From positions 62,001 to 126,000 of the forward strand of contig JAWKPM010000001.1 in assembly GCA_041390625.1 (NCBI GenBank): a DNA stretch of 64,000 nucleotides. The letters run 5' to 3'. Below the pieces are notes generated by a model. It worked only from the letters and a program-made list of their open reading frames with translations, ran no database searches and was not told where the DNA came from. Source of the DNA: RBC038 sp041390625. GTDB taxonomy: Bacteria > Chloroflexota > Dehalococcoidia > UBA2979. Position numbers and translations under genes: made by a program. Of this stretch, positions 1 through 8,323 are shown one piece after another. Within the stretch, counting starts at the first letter, position 1, and the number at the start of each line of letters is the position of its first letter.

Positions 1-212
1 ATGTCGCCGGGCACGTCCGCGAGCGAGCTGAAGTTGCGGAAGCCGCGCTTCTCGATCTCGGCGACCTCCTTCGGGTCGACCTGGACCGAGTAGAGCTCGC
101 CGGTGAACTCACTCTGGTTCGAGAGCCACTGGTAGTTGGGGCCCTTGTCGCCGACGACGACGATGGTGCGGGGGTTGAGGGTCCGGTGGAGCCGGTCGCG
201 GTCGACCGCCAC
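1..212 (-). CDS. ADP-forming acetate-CoA ligase, alpha (CoA-binding) subunit, N-terminal fragment
   Basis: The gene starts at a GTG on the minus strand at 212, two bases after the beta-subunit stop, and runs off the left edge. The visible N-terminus reads VAVDRDRLHRTLNPRTIVVV followed by GDKGPNYQW, then LYSVQVDPKE and a C-terminal FRNFSSLADVPGD. This is the Rossmann-type CoA-binding start typical of NDP-forming acyl-CoA synthetase alpha subunits (glycine-rich loop, then 'YSVQ-D' and 'SLADVPG'). The family interconverts acyl-CoA + ADP + Pi with acid + CoA + ATP in the cytosol. It is co-transcribed with the ATP-grasp beta subunit upstream. The catalytic histidine domain lies outside the window, so substrate is unknown. 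Confidence 0.75.
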   Translation of the reverse strand, partial: MAVDRDRLHRTLNPRTIVVVGDKGPNYQWLSNQSEFTGELYSVQVDPKEVAEIEKRGFRNFSSLADVPGD

Positions 213-214
213 GC

Positions 215-907
215 CTAGGCCTCCGCCAGCACCACGCGAGCGTCGACGGCGATGGCGCCGTCCGGCCGCGCGATGACCGGGTTGAGGTCGAGCTCCGCGA
301 CCTCCGGATGCTTCTGCGCGAACTCGGAGACCTGGAGAATCATCTTCTCGAGCGCGGAGAGATCGGCGCCGGCCTGGCCTCGCACGCCCTCGAGGACGGG
401 GAAGGCCTTGATCTCACGGACGAGCTGCGAGGCATCGCGGGCCTCGAGCGGGATGATCCGGAAGGCGACGTCCTTCATCACCTCGACGAAGATGCCGCCG
501 AGGCCGAACATCATCACCGGGCCGAACTGCGGGTCGGTGGTGGTGCCGATGATGACCTCGGTGCCGGAAGCGGCCATCTGCTGGACCGCCACGCCCTCGG
601 TCTTCGCGCCGGGGGCGTTGGCCTTCACCTTCTCCATCATCGCCTCGTAGCCGGCGCGGACGGCGTCGGCGTCCTCGAGACCGAGGACCACGCCGCCGAC
701 GTCGGACTTGTGGGCGATGTCAGGCGAGACAACCTTGAGGACGATCGGGAAGCCGAGCTCGGTAGCGACCGAGGCGGCCTCGTCGGCGCTGGTCGCGAGC
801 CTGGAGAGCGTCACGGGGACGCCGGCATCGTGGAGGAGCTGCTTCGACTCGACTTCGGTCAGCAGCGTGCGGCCCGCGGCGCGGGCCTCGGCGATCGGGT
901 CGGCCAT
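215..907 (-). CDS. ADP-forming acyl-CoA synthetase, beta (ATP-grasp) subunit
   Basis: A 230-residue protein, the usual size of the separate beta subunit of ADP-forming acetyl/acyl-CoA synthetase. It begins MADPIAEARAAGRTLLTEVE. The ATP-grasp fold is recognisable from GFPIVLKVVSPDIAHKSD (ATP-binding lysine and the HKSD motif), GGVVLGL, TEVIIGTTTDPQFGPV and the C-terminal ELDLNPV metal-binding segment. The start at 907 is chosen over an upstream in-frame ATG because GAGGAG lies about 10 bases before it and homology begins here. It is followed directly by the alpha subunit. Together they would make ATP from acyl-CoA by substrate-level phosphorylation, or activate acids in reverse. Confidence 0.85.
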   Translation of the reverse strand: MADPIAEARAAGRTLLTEVESKQLLHDAGVPVTLSRLATSADEAASVATELGFPIVLKVVSPDIAHKSDVGGVVLGLEDADAVRAGYEAMMEKVKANAPGAKTEGVAVQQMAASGTEVIIGTTTDPQFGPVMMFGLGGIFVEVMKDVAFRIIPLEARDASQLVREIKAFPVLEGVRGQAGADLSALEKMILQVSEFAQKHPEVAELDLNPVIARPDGAIAVDARVVLAEA

Positions 908-1115
908 CGGGTGGTTGCTCCTCAAACTCAGCGTGCCCGGCGCCCGGGCGGGGCAAGCATAGATTCGGCCTCGGTGACCCGCAACAACGGACGGCGATGA
1001 GAACGACGGTGTCGCGCGGCACTTGACGAGCCCGTCCGTCAGTCGATATAGAACGGGCGTTCGGAACACCCATGCGGCGCCAACGAGCACACGCCGAGCC
1101 AACGAGGGGCCCGCC

Positions 1116-2522
1116 ATGACCGTTTCACGTGAAACACGTTACGTCGTGTACGAGCGCGACGAGGACGGCGTCTCCTTCTCGATCGAGGTGATCGAGGCGA
1201 GCGCGTGGGACCCCTCCGTCCTCGAGGCACCAGCGCCGGAGCGAGCCGATGCGCGCCTCGTGCGGCTGCACGGCCTCGAGGCGCCGCCGGCGGTCGAGCT
1301 GCCTCGATGGCTGCGCGTCGAGTCGCAGCCGCTGCAGGTCGCCGAGGGTCGCGCGGCGTACGCCATCGGTACGGAGGCGCAGGACGCGGTGGACGCTTCG
1401 ACGGTTGAGCCGGCCTCGATACAGCGCATCGCGGAGATCGGGCGCTCACTGTGGCCGTGGTCGCCCTACTACCGCGCGCCGGGGGCGACGCTGGATGAGT
1501 ACCTGTTGGCGGGGGCCGCCGCGCTCGCTCACCCTCGGCCCGCGCCGACCGAGCGAGCTCGACGCCTCGACGCGATCGCGGCGTTCTGCGAGGGGAGGCC
1601 CGCGCCGCTCGATGCGCTGGCCTCGGTGCGCGGCGAGGCCCTCGAGCGGCTGCTCGCGCAGCGATTCGGCGATCCCGACGCCTTCGCGGACGCCCTGCTG
1701 CTCGAGCGCATCGAGGAGCTCGACCCCGAGGTGGCGCGCGAGCTTCGGTTCCTGCGCGGCGCCGAAGTGCCGGCCGACGCGCAGGCGTACGTCGAGCTGG
1801 CGATCGACCGTCGGGTGCTGCTCGCCCAGGCCTCGCCGTGGCGCTTCGTCGAGGGCGAACCGTTCGCTGCGCCCATGGCTGCCGTGCGGACATGGCGACA
1901 GCGCTACGAGCGCGCGTACGCCGGGCACTACCGCTCGGTCGTCTCGGCGGCGACCGAGGTGCGTCGCGCGCTGGCCGAGGCGGGGCGCCTGGCGGCGGCG
2001 CTCGAGCAGCTGAACCGCATCTCGCGCCTCGGGACGCCGGTGGGGGAGCGCGCAGTCCTCGAGTACCGCGCCGCCCTCGAAGAGCTGGAGGGGCTGTCGC
2101 CGGAGCCGGAGGTCGGCGCGCCTCGGACGGCGGGGGTCGTCCTGGGGCGAGAGCCGCGCGTCTTCCTCGACGCGCCGAGTGTCCTCGAGACGCTGCGGGA
2201 CGCCTTCGACGAGCAACGGCGGCGGCTGTCCTCGGCGACGGTGCGGATGGTGCTCAGCCGCGAGGGGGTGCCTGCCCTCGACCGGCTGCTGCAGGCGATC
2301 ACCGCGAGCGACCTCGAAGGGCTCGAAGGCGTGCTGGACGACGCCCTCGTCACCCATATCGATGGGCTGCTCGGCGAGGTGGCCACGACACCCCTCGAGG
2401 TGCTGGCGCGGCGCTATCCCGAGGTCGGCGCGGAGCAGGTTGACGAGGTGGTGGCCGCGCTGCGCGCGCTCCTCGATGAAGCGATCGCGGCGTCTTCGGA
2501 CGGGCGGGTGGCGCTGCGGTAG
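1116..2522 (+). CDS. Hypothetical 468-residue helical protein; parS lies in its first codons
   Basis: Function not recognised. The protein is rich in Ala, Leu, Arg and Glu and predicted largely helical, with no signal peptide or membrane segment. It contains short conspicuous stretches such as WPWSPYYRAPGATLDEYLL near residue 110 and a long Arg/Glu-rich helical middle (about residues 200-330). The ATG at 1116 is chosen because the next codons (MTVSRET) are built from the parS palindrome. A longer in-frame start at 1023 would run through the divergent upstream region. It precedes pth and mfd in the same direction with only about 60 bases before pth, so it may share their transcript. No catalytic motif was found. 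Confidence 0.6.
   Translation: MTVSRETRYVVYERDEDGVSFSIEVIEASAWDPSVLEAPAPERADARLVRLHGLEAPPAVELPRWLRVESQPLQVAEGRAAYAIGTEAQDAVDASTVEPASIQRIAEIGRSLWPWSPYYRAPGATLDEYLLAGAAALAHPRPAPTERARRLDAIAAFCEGRPAPLDALASVRGEALERLLAQRFGDPDAFADALLLERIEELDPEVARELRFLRGAEVPADAQAYVELAIDRRVLLAQASPWRFVEGEPFAAPMAAVRTWRQRYERAYAGHYRSVVSAATEVRRALAEAGRLAAALEQLNRISRLGTPVGERAVLEYRAALEELEGLSPEPEVGAPRTAGVVLGREPRVFLDAPSVLETLRDAFDEQRRRLSSATVRMVLSREGVPALDRLLQAITASDLEGLEGVLDDALVTHIDGLLGEVATTPLEVLARRYPEVGAEQVDEVVAALRALLDEAIAASSDGRVALR
1121..1136. promoter_or_regulatory. parS: parS centromere-like ParB binding site
   Basis: The 16-mer CGTTTCACGTGAAACA matches the widespread bacterial parS consensus TGTTTCACGTGAAACA at 15 of 16 positions, with an intact central CACGTG and 14-base palindrome. 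It sits inside a coding sequence, as many chromosomal parS sites do. ParB binds such sites for chromosome segregation and SMC loading, and they cluster near the replication origin. No other match was found in this window. Confidence 0.85.
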
Positions 2523-2582
2523 CGCCTCGAGCGACAGGCGGACGATCTTGCGCCCTCGATCGGGGCGGCGGACGATGCCCAC

Positions 2583-3269
2583 ATGCGTGAGCGTTTCGGC
2601 CAGTTCCGCGCCCGCCGCGCCAACCGCGAGGCCCTCGAGGAGCCGACCGACCTCGATGGCGAGGAGGCGCTGCGACCTCGGCTGGTGGTGGGGTTCGGGA
2701 ACCCGGGCGAGCGCTACGCCTCGACGAGGCACAACGTCGGGCAGTGGTGTCTGCGCCTGCTCGCGCGCCGTCACCATGTGCAGCTCGAGCGTCGAGGGCG
2801 CATCGATGCGGCGAGCGTCGACCTCGAAGGCCCGCCGAGCGCGGTGTCGCTCGTCCTGGTGCGAGCGCGGACGTACTACAACGACGGCGGCCCCTCGATC
2901 GCCGCCGAGGTCCGGCGGCTGCGCCTTCGGCCCTCGCAGGTGCTCGCTGTGTACGACGAGGTCGACTTGCCGGTCGGACAGCTGCGCATCCGCAAAGCGG
3001 GGAGCAGCGGCGGGAACAACGGCATGAAGTCGCTGATCGCCGCGCTGGGCACCTCGGAGTTCCCGCGCATTCGCATCGGCATCGACCGGCCGTACGACGA
3101 CGGGGTGCCGGTGCGCGACCCCGAACGAGTGGCGGACTGGGTGCTTTCGAGGCCCGCGGGCGAGGACCGCCGGCTCATCGACGAGGCGGTCGAGCGGGCG
3201 GCGGACGCAATCGAGACGGCGGCACGCGAGGGCATCGACATCGCGATGAACCGCTTCAACCCTCGATAG
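2583..3269 (+). CDS. pth: Peptidyl-tRNA hydrolase
   Basis: Cytosolic enzyme that releases peptides from peptidyl-tRNA to recycle stalled tRNA. The core starts at residue 29 (RPRLVVGFGNPGERY), followed by STRHNVG with the catalytic His, the TYYND segment equivalent to the family's YMN, and VYDEVDLPVGQLRIRKAGS with the conserved Asp. Then comes SGGNNGMKS, where most family members have GGHNG, so the usual His is Asn. A 28-residue charged N-terminal extension precedes the core; no ATG, GTG or TTG start lies closer. The gene lies about 60 bases after the unknown gene upstream. Its last nine codons are duplicated 520 bases downstream (see the tandem repeat). Confidence 0.9.
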   Translation: MRERFGQFRARRANREALEEPTDLDGEEALRPRLVVGFGNPGERYASTRHNVGQWCLRLLARRHHVQLERRGRIDAASVDLEGPPSAVSLVLVRARTYYNDGGPSIAAEVRRLRLRPSQVLAVYDEVDLPVGQLRIRKAGSSGGNNGMKSLIAALGTSEFPRIRIGIDRPYDDGVPVRDPERVADWVLSRPAGEDRRLIDEAVERAADAIETAAREGIDIAMNRFNPR

Positions 3270-3282
3270 GGCGGTGCCCTCG

Positions 3283-3696
3283 ATGCGACGCGCGGCCTCG
3301 ATGGGCGCGACCCTCGTGGCGGTCGTGCTCTTCGCCGCATGCGGTGAGGCGGACCGGGAGGCGTTTCCGCTCGCGACCCGTGAGCCGGCGTCGAATCCCG
3401 GTGGGAACGACGCGATTGTCCTCGGCGTCCTGGAGGTCGACCTCGACCGCGGCTGCGTGTGGCTCGGGCTTGAGGGCCTGCGCTACCCCGTCGTCTGGCC
3501 GACCGGCGCGACCGCAGAGCGGGAGCCGTTCGTCGTGCACCTCCCCGGCGACGTCGAGGCACGGCCCGGCGACCACGTCAGCGGAGCCGGCGGATATCTG
3601 CCGACCCCGCCGGACCGTCCGGATCCGTGCTCCGAGACCGGCGAGGTAGCCCTCTTCAACCACGACTCACGGATTGAGGTCGAGCCGGCGGAGTAG
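3283..3696 (+). CDS. Putative lipoprotein, copy A of a tandem pair
   Basis: A 137-residue secreted protein of unknown function. MRRAASMGATLVAVVLFAAC is a short basic then hydrophobic signal ending in a lipobox-like LFAAC, which would be lipid-modified at the Cys. The mature part has VLGVLEVDLDRGCVWL, RYPVVWPTGATAEREPFVV and an RPGDHVSGAGGYL turn, suggesting a small beta-rich domain. It resembles OB-like periplasmic or extracellular domains only in general character. The ATG at 3283 is chosen because the paralogue begins at the same place; a GTG nine bases earlier is possible. It lies 13 bases after pth and is paralogous to the next gene. Confidence 0.7.
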   Translation: MRRAASMGATLVAVVLFAACGEADREAFPLATREPASNPGGNDAIVLGVLEVDLDRGCVWLGLEGLRYPVVWPTGATAEREPFVVHLPGDVEARPGDHVSGAGGYLPTPPDRPDPCSETGEVALFNHDSRIEVEPAE

Positions 3697-3800
3697 GTGA
3701 TGGGGGCGTTCGGGCGCGCCTCGGTGGCACTCGTTAGGATGGATTTCAGCACATCGAGATCGCGATGAACCGCTTCAACCCTCGATGGCGGGGTGCCTCG

Positions 3801-4217
3801 ATGCGACGCGCAGCCTCGGTGGGCGCGACCCTCGTGGCGGTCGTGCTCTTCGCCGCATGCGGTGAGGCGGAGGGGGAGGCGTTCCCCCTCCCGACGCAAG
3901 AGGCCGTGCCGATGCCGGCGGCGGAGCTCACGGCGATCGTCAGCGGTGTCCTCGAGGTCGACCTCGAACGCGGATGCACCTGGCTGGATACCGAGCGCGG
4001 GCGCTACGAGGTTGTCTGGCCGCACGGTACGACGGCGAAGCGCGACCCGTTCGTTCTGCGATTCGCGGACGGCTCGGAGGCGCGTCCCAGTGACTTCGTC
4101 AGCGGTGGGGGCGGGTGGCTCAGTCGAGCCCCGGCCGTGTCGATTCCCTGCTACGACGGTGGCGCTGTCGCCACCTTCAACCACTACTCACCGATCGAAG
4201 TCGAGCCGGCGGAGTAG
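3801..4217 (+). CDS. Putative lipoprotein, copy B of a tandem pair
   Basis: A 138-residue paralogue of the preceding gene. The signal MRRAASVGATLVAVVLFAAC is almost identical, then the sequence diverges (GEAEGEAFPLPTQEAVPMP) before rejoining at SGVLEVDLERGCTWL, YEVVWPHGTTAKRDPFVL and the C-terminal FNHYSPIEVEPAE. An in-frame ATG at 3765 is rejected as start. The 12 codons it would add (MNRFNPR...) are the copied 3' end of pth, dragged along by the duplication. Function unknown. Retention of an open frame in both copies suggests both are expressed. Confidence 0.7.
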   Translation: MRRAASVGATLVAVVLFAACGEAEGEAFPLPTQEAVPMPAAELTAIVSGVLEVDLERGCTWLDTERGRYEVVWPHGTTAKRDPFVLRFADGSEARPSDFVSGGGGWLSRAPAVSIPCYDGGAVATFNHYSPIEVEPAE

Positions 4218-4413
4218 GTGTCTGGGGCGTCCGTGCGCGCCTCGGTGGCACTCGTTAGGATGGATGTCAGCACATCGATGAGGGCCACCTGCGAGGGCGG
4301 CCCTGTCTTGGCGTGCTCCGCCGTGACGTGTCGCAACGCTGGATGAATCGAGGCGAACGCTGGACCTGAGCCCCCTCCTGCCGCTGCTGGCGAACGTCGA
4401 ACCGCTGGGCGAG

Positions 4414-7400
4414 GTGCATGCGCGCCTCGACGGGGGTCATCACGTCGTGCTCGGCGCGCCGGACTCGGCGAAGGCGGTGGCGGCGGCGCTGCTGTGGCGT
4501 CGGAGCCGACGGCCGACGCTCCTCGTGGTTGCGCGGGAGACCGACGCCGAGGCGATGGCGGAGCAGCTGCGGTCGTGGGCCGGCCTCGAGGCGCTGCACT
4601 ACCCCTCGCACGGCCGCCTGCCGTACGCGCGCGAGGCGCCCGAGCCGGACACCGTCTGGCGGCGCATCGAGATCCTGAGCCGGCTGGCGCGCGGCGAGGG
4701 CGCACCCCTCGTGATCGCGTCGGCGGCGGCGGTGGCGGAGCACACGCTGCGGCCCTCGGATCTGTCGCGCGGGCCGGGGCTCGTCAGCGTTGGGCGGCGG
4801 CTGTCCCTTGAGCGTCTCGCAATCGGCCTCGTCGAGGCGGGGTACGTCGTCGAGCCGATCGTCGAGGCGCCGGGACAGGCAGCGCGGCGCGGCGGGCTCC
4901 TCGATGTGTGGCCGGCGGCCTCGGCGCGACCGGTGCGCATCGAGCTCTTCGGCGACGAGGTGGAGTCGATTCGCACGTTCTCGGCGCAGAGCCAGCGCAC
5001 GCTGTCGCGCCTCGACGAGGTGCACATCGGTCCGGCCACCGAGTGGTTCCCGGAGCGCCACGACCTCACGCACATCGCGGAGCAGCTCGCGTCGGCCTCA
5101 AGCCCCGAGGTGGTCGCCGAGCGCACCGCGCTCCAGAACGGCACGCTGCCGGCACCGGACCTCTATGGACCGCTCGCCAGCGACACGACGCTGCTCGACC
5201 ACCTGGCGGCGGAGTGCCTCGTGATCCTCGACGAGCGGCAGGGGGTCGAGGCGGCGCTGCACGACCTCGATGACCTCGCGCGCGAGCGGCGGGCCGAGCT
5301 GGCCGAGGACGGCGACCTCGGCAGCGGGGCGGCGTTCGGGCACGCACCGGCACCGGCGATGCAGACCGCCCTCGAGCGGCGTCGCCATCGCGCGGAACTC
5401 GGGCGGTGGGTGACCGGCAACGAGCCGGGCGGCTTCCGCCTGCCGTTCGCCACGGCGGATGCGTACGCCGGGCGACTCCCGGCTGCCGCTTCGGATGCAG
5501 TGCGGCAGGCGCGGCGCGGCGACCGCCTCGTGGTGGTCACGCAGCAGGCGCAGCGCTACGCCGAGGTCCTCGATGAAGCGGGCATCGACGTCGAGGTCGA
5601 GGACGGCCTCGAGGTCACGCCCGCGCGCGGCGACCTCGCACTGATCCAGGGCGCGCTGCCCGAGGGGTGGCAGGTCTCGACGCCCGACGGCGTGGTGGCG
5701 CTGCAGACGGACCGTGAGCTCTTCGGCTTCGTGAAGCGGCGCCGTCGCCTCCGCCGCCGCGAGTCGCATCGATCGCAGTTCCTCGCGGAGGTGCAGCCGG
5801 GCGACTTCGTCGTGCACGCCGACCACGGCATCGCACGCTTCGGCGGGATCGTGCGGCGGCCGGTGGGCGACGAGGACCGTGACTACCTCGAGCTGCGGTA
5901 CGCCGGGGACGACCGCCTGTACGTGCCGGTGGACCAGGTCGACCGCGTCGCGAAGTTCGTGGGGCCCTCGGAGCGGCCGCCGCGCCTCACGCGTCTCGGG
6001 ACACAGGAGTGGTCACGGGCTCGGGCGCGGGTGCGCGAGGCGGTCGAGATCGTCGCGGCGGACCTCGTGCGGCTGTATGCCGCGCGTCAGATGCTCGAGG
6101 GGCATCCCTTCCGCGAGGACGGCGACTGGCAGCGCGAGCTGGAGGCGGCCTTCCCGTACGAGGAGACGCCGGACCAGCTCCAGGCGCTCGCCGAGGTGAA
6201 GGCCGACATGGAAGCACCGCGGCCGATGGACCGCGTCATCTGCGGCGACGTCGGCTTCGGCAAGACCGAGGTTGCGGTGCGGGCTGCCTTCAAGGCGGTC
6301 GCCGAGGGCTACCAGGTCGCCATCCTCGTGCCGACGACCGTCCTCGCGCAGCAGCATGGCCGCACCTTTCGCGAGCGCTTCGCGGCGTTCCCCGTGCGGG
6401 TCGAGGTGCTGTCACGCTTCCGGACGGACCAGGAGGCGACCGAGATCATCGCGGGGCTCAAGAACCGCGACATCGACGTGGTGATCGGGACACACCGGCT
6501 GCTACAGGAAGGTATCGAGTTCGCGAACCTGGGCCTCGTGATCATCGACGAGGAGCAGCGGTTCGGGGTGACGCACAAGGAGCGGCTGAAGCGCATGCGC
6601 CTCGAGGTGGATGTGCTCACGCTGTCGGCTACGCCGATTCCTCGGACGCTGCACATGGCGTTGAGCGGCATTCGCGACATGTCGACCATCGATACCCCGC
6701 CCGAGGGCCGGCAGCCCATCCAGACGTTCGTGAGCGAGTGGGACGAGGCGCTGGTGCGCGAGGCGATCCTGCACGAGATCGAGCGGGGCGGTCAGGTCTA
6801 CATCGTCCACAACCGGGTGCAGTCGATCGACGAGTTCACGCACCGCCTCGAAGGCCTCGTGCCGGAGGCGCGGTTCGTCGTCGGGCACGGCCAGATGCCG
6901 GAGAGCCTGCTGCGGCGGGTGATGGAGCGCTTCGCGGACGGGGAGTTCGACGTCCTCGCCTGCACGACGATCATCGAGTCGGGCATCGACATCCCTAACG
7001 TGAACACGCTGATCATCGACCACGCGGACAAGCTCGGCCTCGCGCAGCTGTACCAGCTGCGGGGGCGCGTCGGGCGGAGCGTGCACCAGGCCTCGGCGTA
7101 CCTCTTCCACCCTCGAGATCGCATCCTCACGGAGGAGGCGCAGCAGCGCCTCGCGACGATCTTTGAGGCCAGCGAGCTGGGCGCGGGCTTCCAGGTGGCG
7201 CTGCGCGACCTCGAGATCCGCGGGGCCGGCAACCTCCTCGGGGCGGAGCAGAGCGGCCAGATCGCCTCGGTCGGGTTCGACCTCTACACGCAGATGCTGG
7301 CCGAGGCGGTCGAATCGATGAAGGCGGCACACGAGGGGCGGCAGGCCGAGCCGACGCCCGTCAGCACGCTGCAGCGCGGCCCGAGCATCGACCTGCCGGT

Positions 7401-7815
7401 GTCGGCCTTCATCCCAGAGTCATACGTCGAAGAGATCGAAGCGCGGCTGGCGCTCTACCAGCGCATCGCGGCGCTGTCCTCGATCGGCGAGGTCACGATG
7501 CTGCGCCTCGAGCTCGAGGACCGCCTCGGGCCGCTGCCGGAGGCGCTGACGCAATTGCTCGCCCTGGTCCGCATTCGCCTCGCGGCGCGCGACGCCAACG
7601 TCGCCGCCGTACGCCTCGAGGAGGGCGACGTCGTGCTGGTATCCGACGAGACCTCACCGTTCGGGCGGCGGCCGCTCTCGACGCTGCCTCGAGCGGTGCG
7701 CGTGGGACAGACGCAGGTACGCACGACGCGGGCGGCGCTCGGTGAGGCGTGGCTGCAGGGCATCGAGGGGCTGTTGCGCCTCGTGTCGGGGCAGCGCGCC
7801 GCGGCCTCGGCGTGA
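4414..7815 (+). CDS. mfd: Transcription-repair coupling factor
   Basis: Large ATP-dependent translocase (1133 residues from the GTG at 4414) that removes stalled RNA polymerase and recruits UvrA to transcribed-strand damage. Domains in order: UvrB-like N-terminal region (to about residue 420), CarD-like RNA polymerase interaction domain (VQPGDFVVHADHGIARFGGI), then the translocase. The translocase shows Walker A GDVGFGKTEVA, the DEEQ box IIDEEQRFGV, SATPIPRTLHMAL, the TRG region VHNRVQSIDEF and RGRVGRS. The C-terminal TRCF domain ends near 7800. Codons upstream of 4414 encode LDLSPLLPLLANVEPLGEV, which matches the usual Mfd N-terminus. The true start may be a CTG at 4360 behind a GAGG at 4350. 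Confidence 0.95.
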   Translation: MHARLDGGHHVVLGAPDSAKAVAAALLWRRSRRPTLLVVARETDAEAMAEQLRSWAGLEALHYPSHGRLPYAREAPEPDTVWRRIEILSRLARGEGAPLVIASAAAVAEHTLRPSDLSRGPGLVSVGRRLSLERLAIGLVEAGYVVEPIVEAPGQAARRGGLLDVWPAASARPVRIELFGDEVESIRTFSAQSQRTLSRLDEVHIGPATEWFPERHDLTHIAEQLASASSPEVVAERTALQNGTLPAPDLYGPLASDTTLLDHLAAECLVILDERQGVEAALHDLDDLARERRAELAEDGDLGSGAAFGHAPAPAMQTALERRRHRAELGRWVTGNEPGGFRLPFATADAYAGRLPAAASDAVRQARRGDRLVVVTQQAQRYAEVLDEAGIDVEVEDGLEVTPARGDLALIQGALPEGWQVSTPDGVVALQTDRELFGFVKRRRRLRRRESHRSQFLAEVQPGDFVVHADHGIARFGGIVRRPVGDEDRDYLELRYAGDDRLYVPVDQVDRVAKFVGPSERPPRLTRLGTQEWSRARARVREAVEIVAADLVRLYAARQMLEGHPFREDGDWQRELEAAFPYEETPDQLQALAEVKADMEAPRPMDRVICGDVGFGKTEVAVRAAFKAVAEGYQVAILVPTTVLAQQHGRTFRERFAAFPVRVEVLSRFRTDQEATEIIAGLKNRDIDVVIGTHRLLQEGIEFANLGLVIIDEEQRFGVTHKERLKRMRLEVDVLTLSATPIPRTLHMALSGIRDMSTIDTPPEGRQPIQTFVSEWDEALVREAILHEIERGGQVYIVHNRVQSIDEFTHRLEGLVPEARFVVGHGQMPESLLRRVMERFADGEFDVLACTTIIESGIDIPNVNTLIIDHADKLGLAQLYQLRGRVGRSVHQASAYLFHPRDRILTEEAQQRLATIFEASELGAGFQVALRDLEIRGAGNLLGAEQSGQIASVGFDLYTQMLAEAVESMKAAHEGRQAEPTPVSTLQRGPSIDLPVSAFIPESYVEEIEARLALYQRIAALSSIGEVTMLRLELEDRLGPLPEALTQLLALVRIRLAARDANVAAVRLEEGDVVLVSDETSPFGRRPLSTLPRAVRVGQTQVRTTRAALGEAWLQGIEGLLRLVSGQRAAASA

Positions 7816-7822
7816 CGCTCCG

Positions 7823-8299
7823 GTGACCTCGGGCCCGACCGTGCGCCTCGAGCGGGTGCGGGACGACGAGCTCGACGACTTCTTCGCGATGTACGAGCCG
7901 TATCACCTCGAGCTCGACTCATACGACCCGGCACCCGGTGGCTCCGAGCCGTTCGACCTCGAGCGGTACCGTGCGGCGGTGCTCGACGACATGGACGGGC
8001 GCGAGATCGACTGGATCGTCGCCGACGGCCAGCGCGCCGGCTTCTGCATGGTGCGAGTGCTGCCAGACTGGCCGGACGAGTCGCGCGTGATCGCTTCGAT
8101 CGCCGAGTTCTACCTCGAGCCGGGCGCGCGGCGGCAGGGGATCGGACGATCCGCCGTCGAGGCGCTGCTCGCGGTGCATCGGGAGCGTGGCACGCACCTC
8201 GTGGAGGCGGGCATCCTGCGGGACAACGAGCCGGCGCAGGCCTTCTGGCGCAGCCTCGGCTTCGAGGTGCAGTCGGTGGTCACCGCACGACGCCCCTAA
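7823..8299 (+). CDS. GNAT-family N-acetyltransferase
   Basis: A 158-residue acetyl-CoA-dependent acetyltransferase. Strand beta4 and the acetyl-CoA loop are visible as SIAEFYLEPGARRQGIGRSAVEALL (family motif R/Q-x-x-G-x-G/A). The C-terminal helix-strand is NEPAQAFWRSLGFEV. The GTG at 7823 starts eight bases after the mfd stop and gives the expected N-terminal strand TVRLERVRDDELDDFF; an upstream ATG would extend into mfd. It is likely translated from the mfd transcript. The substrate cannot be told. Confidence 0.8.
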   Translation: MTSGPTVRLERVRDDELDDFFAMYEPYHLELDSYDPAPGGSEPFDLERYRAAVLDDMDGREIDWIVADGQRAGFCMVRVLPDWPDESRVIASIAEFYLEPGARRQGIGRSAVEALLAVHRERGTHLVEAGILRDNEPAQAFWRSLGFEVQSVVTARRP

Positions 8300-8323
8300 C
8301 GCGCCTCGAGGCTCGGCTGGGCG

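Larger units (their letters stand above)
3233..4278 (+). repeat. Tandem duplication of a ~520-bp unit carrying a lipoprotein gene
   Basis: Two adjacent units (3233-3751 and 3752-4272) each begin at CATCGA, and a third CATCGA follows at 4273. Each unit carries the last codons of pth (ATGAACCGCTTCAACCCTCG), a lipoprotein gene, and a near-identical tail (CTCGGTGGCACTCGTTAGGA). The pth tail is functional only in copy 1; in copy 2 it is a fossil in the 5' leader. The short CATCGA at all three junctions looks like the microhomology that produced the duplication. Unit ends and the signal-peptide codons are nearly identical, while the middles of the genes have diverged. Confidence 0.85.

Noticed and set aside
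3765..3800. Upstream in-frame ATG for the second lipoprotein
   Set aside because: These codons are the copied end of pth. The homologous start in the first copy is the later ATG, directly before the signal peptide.
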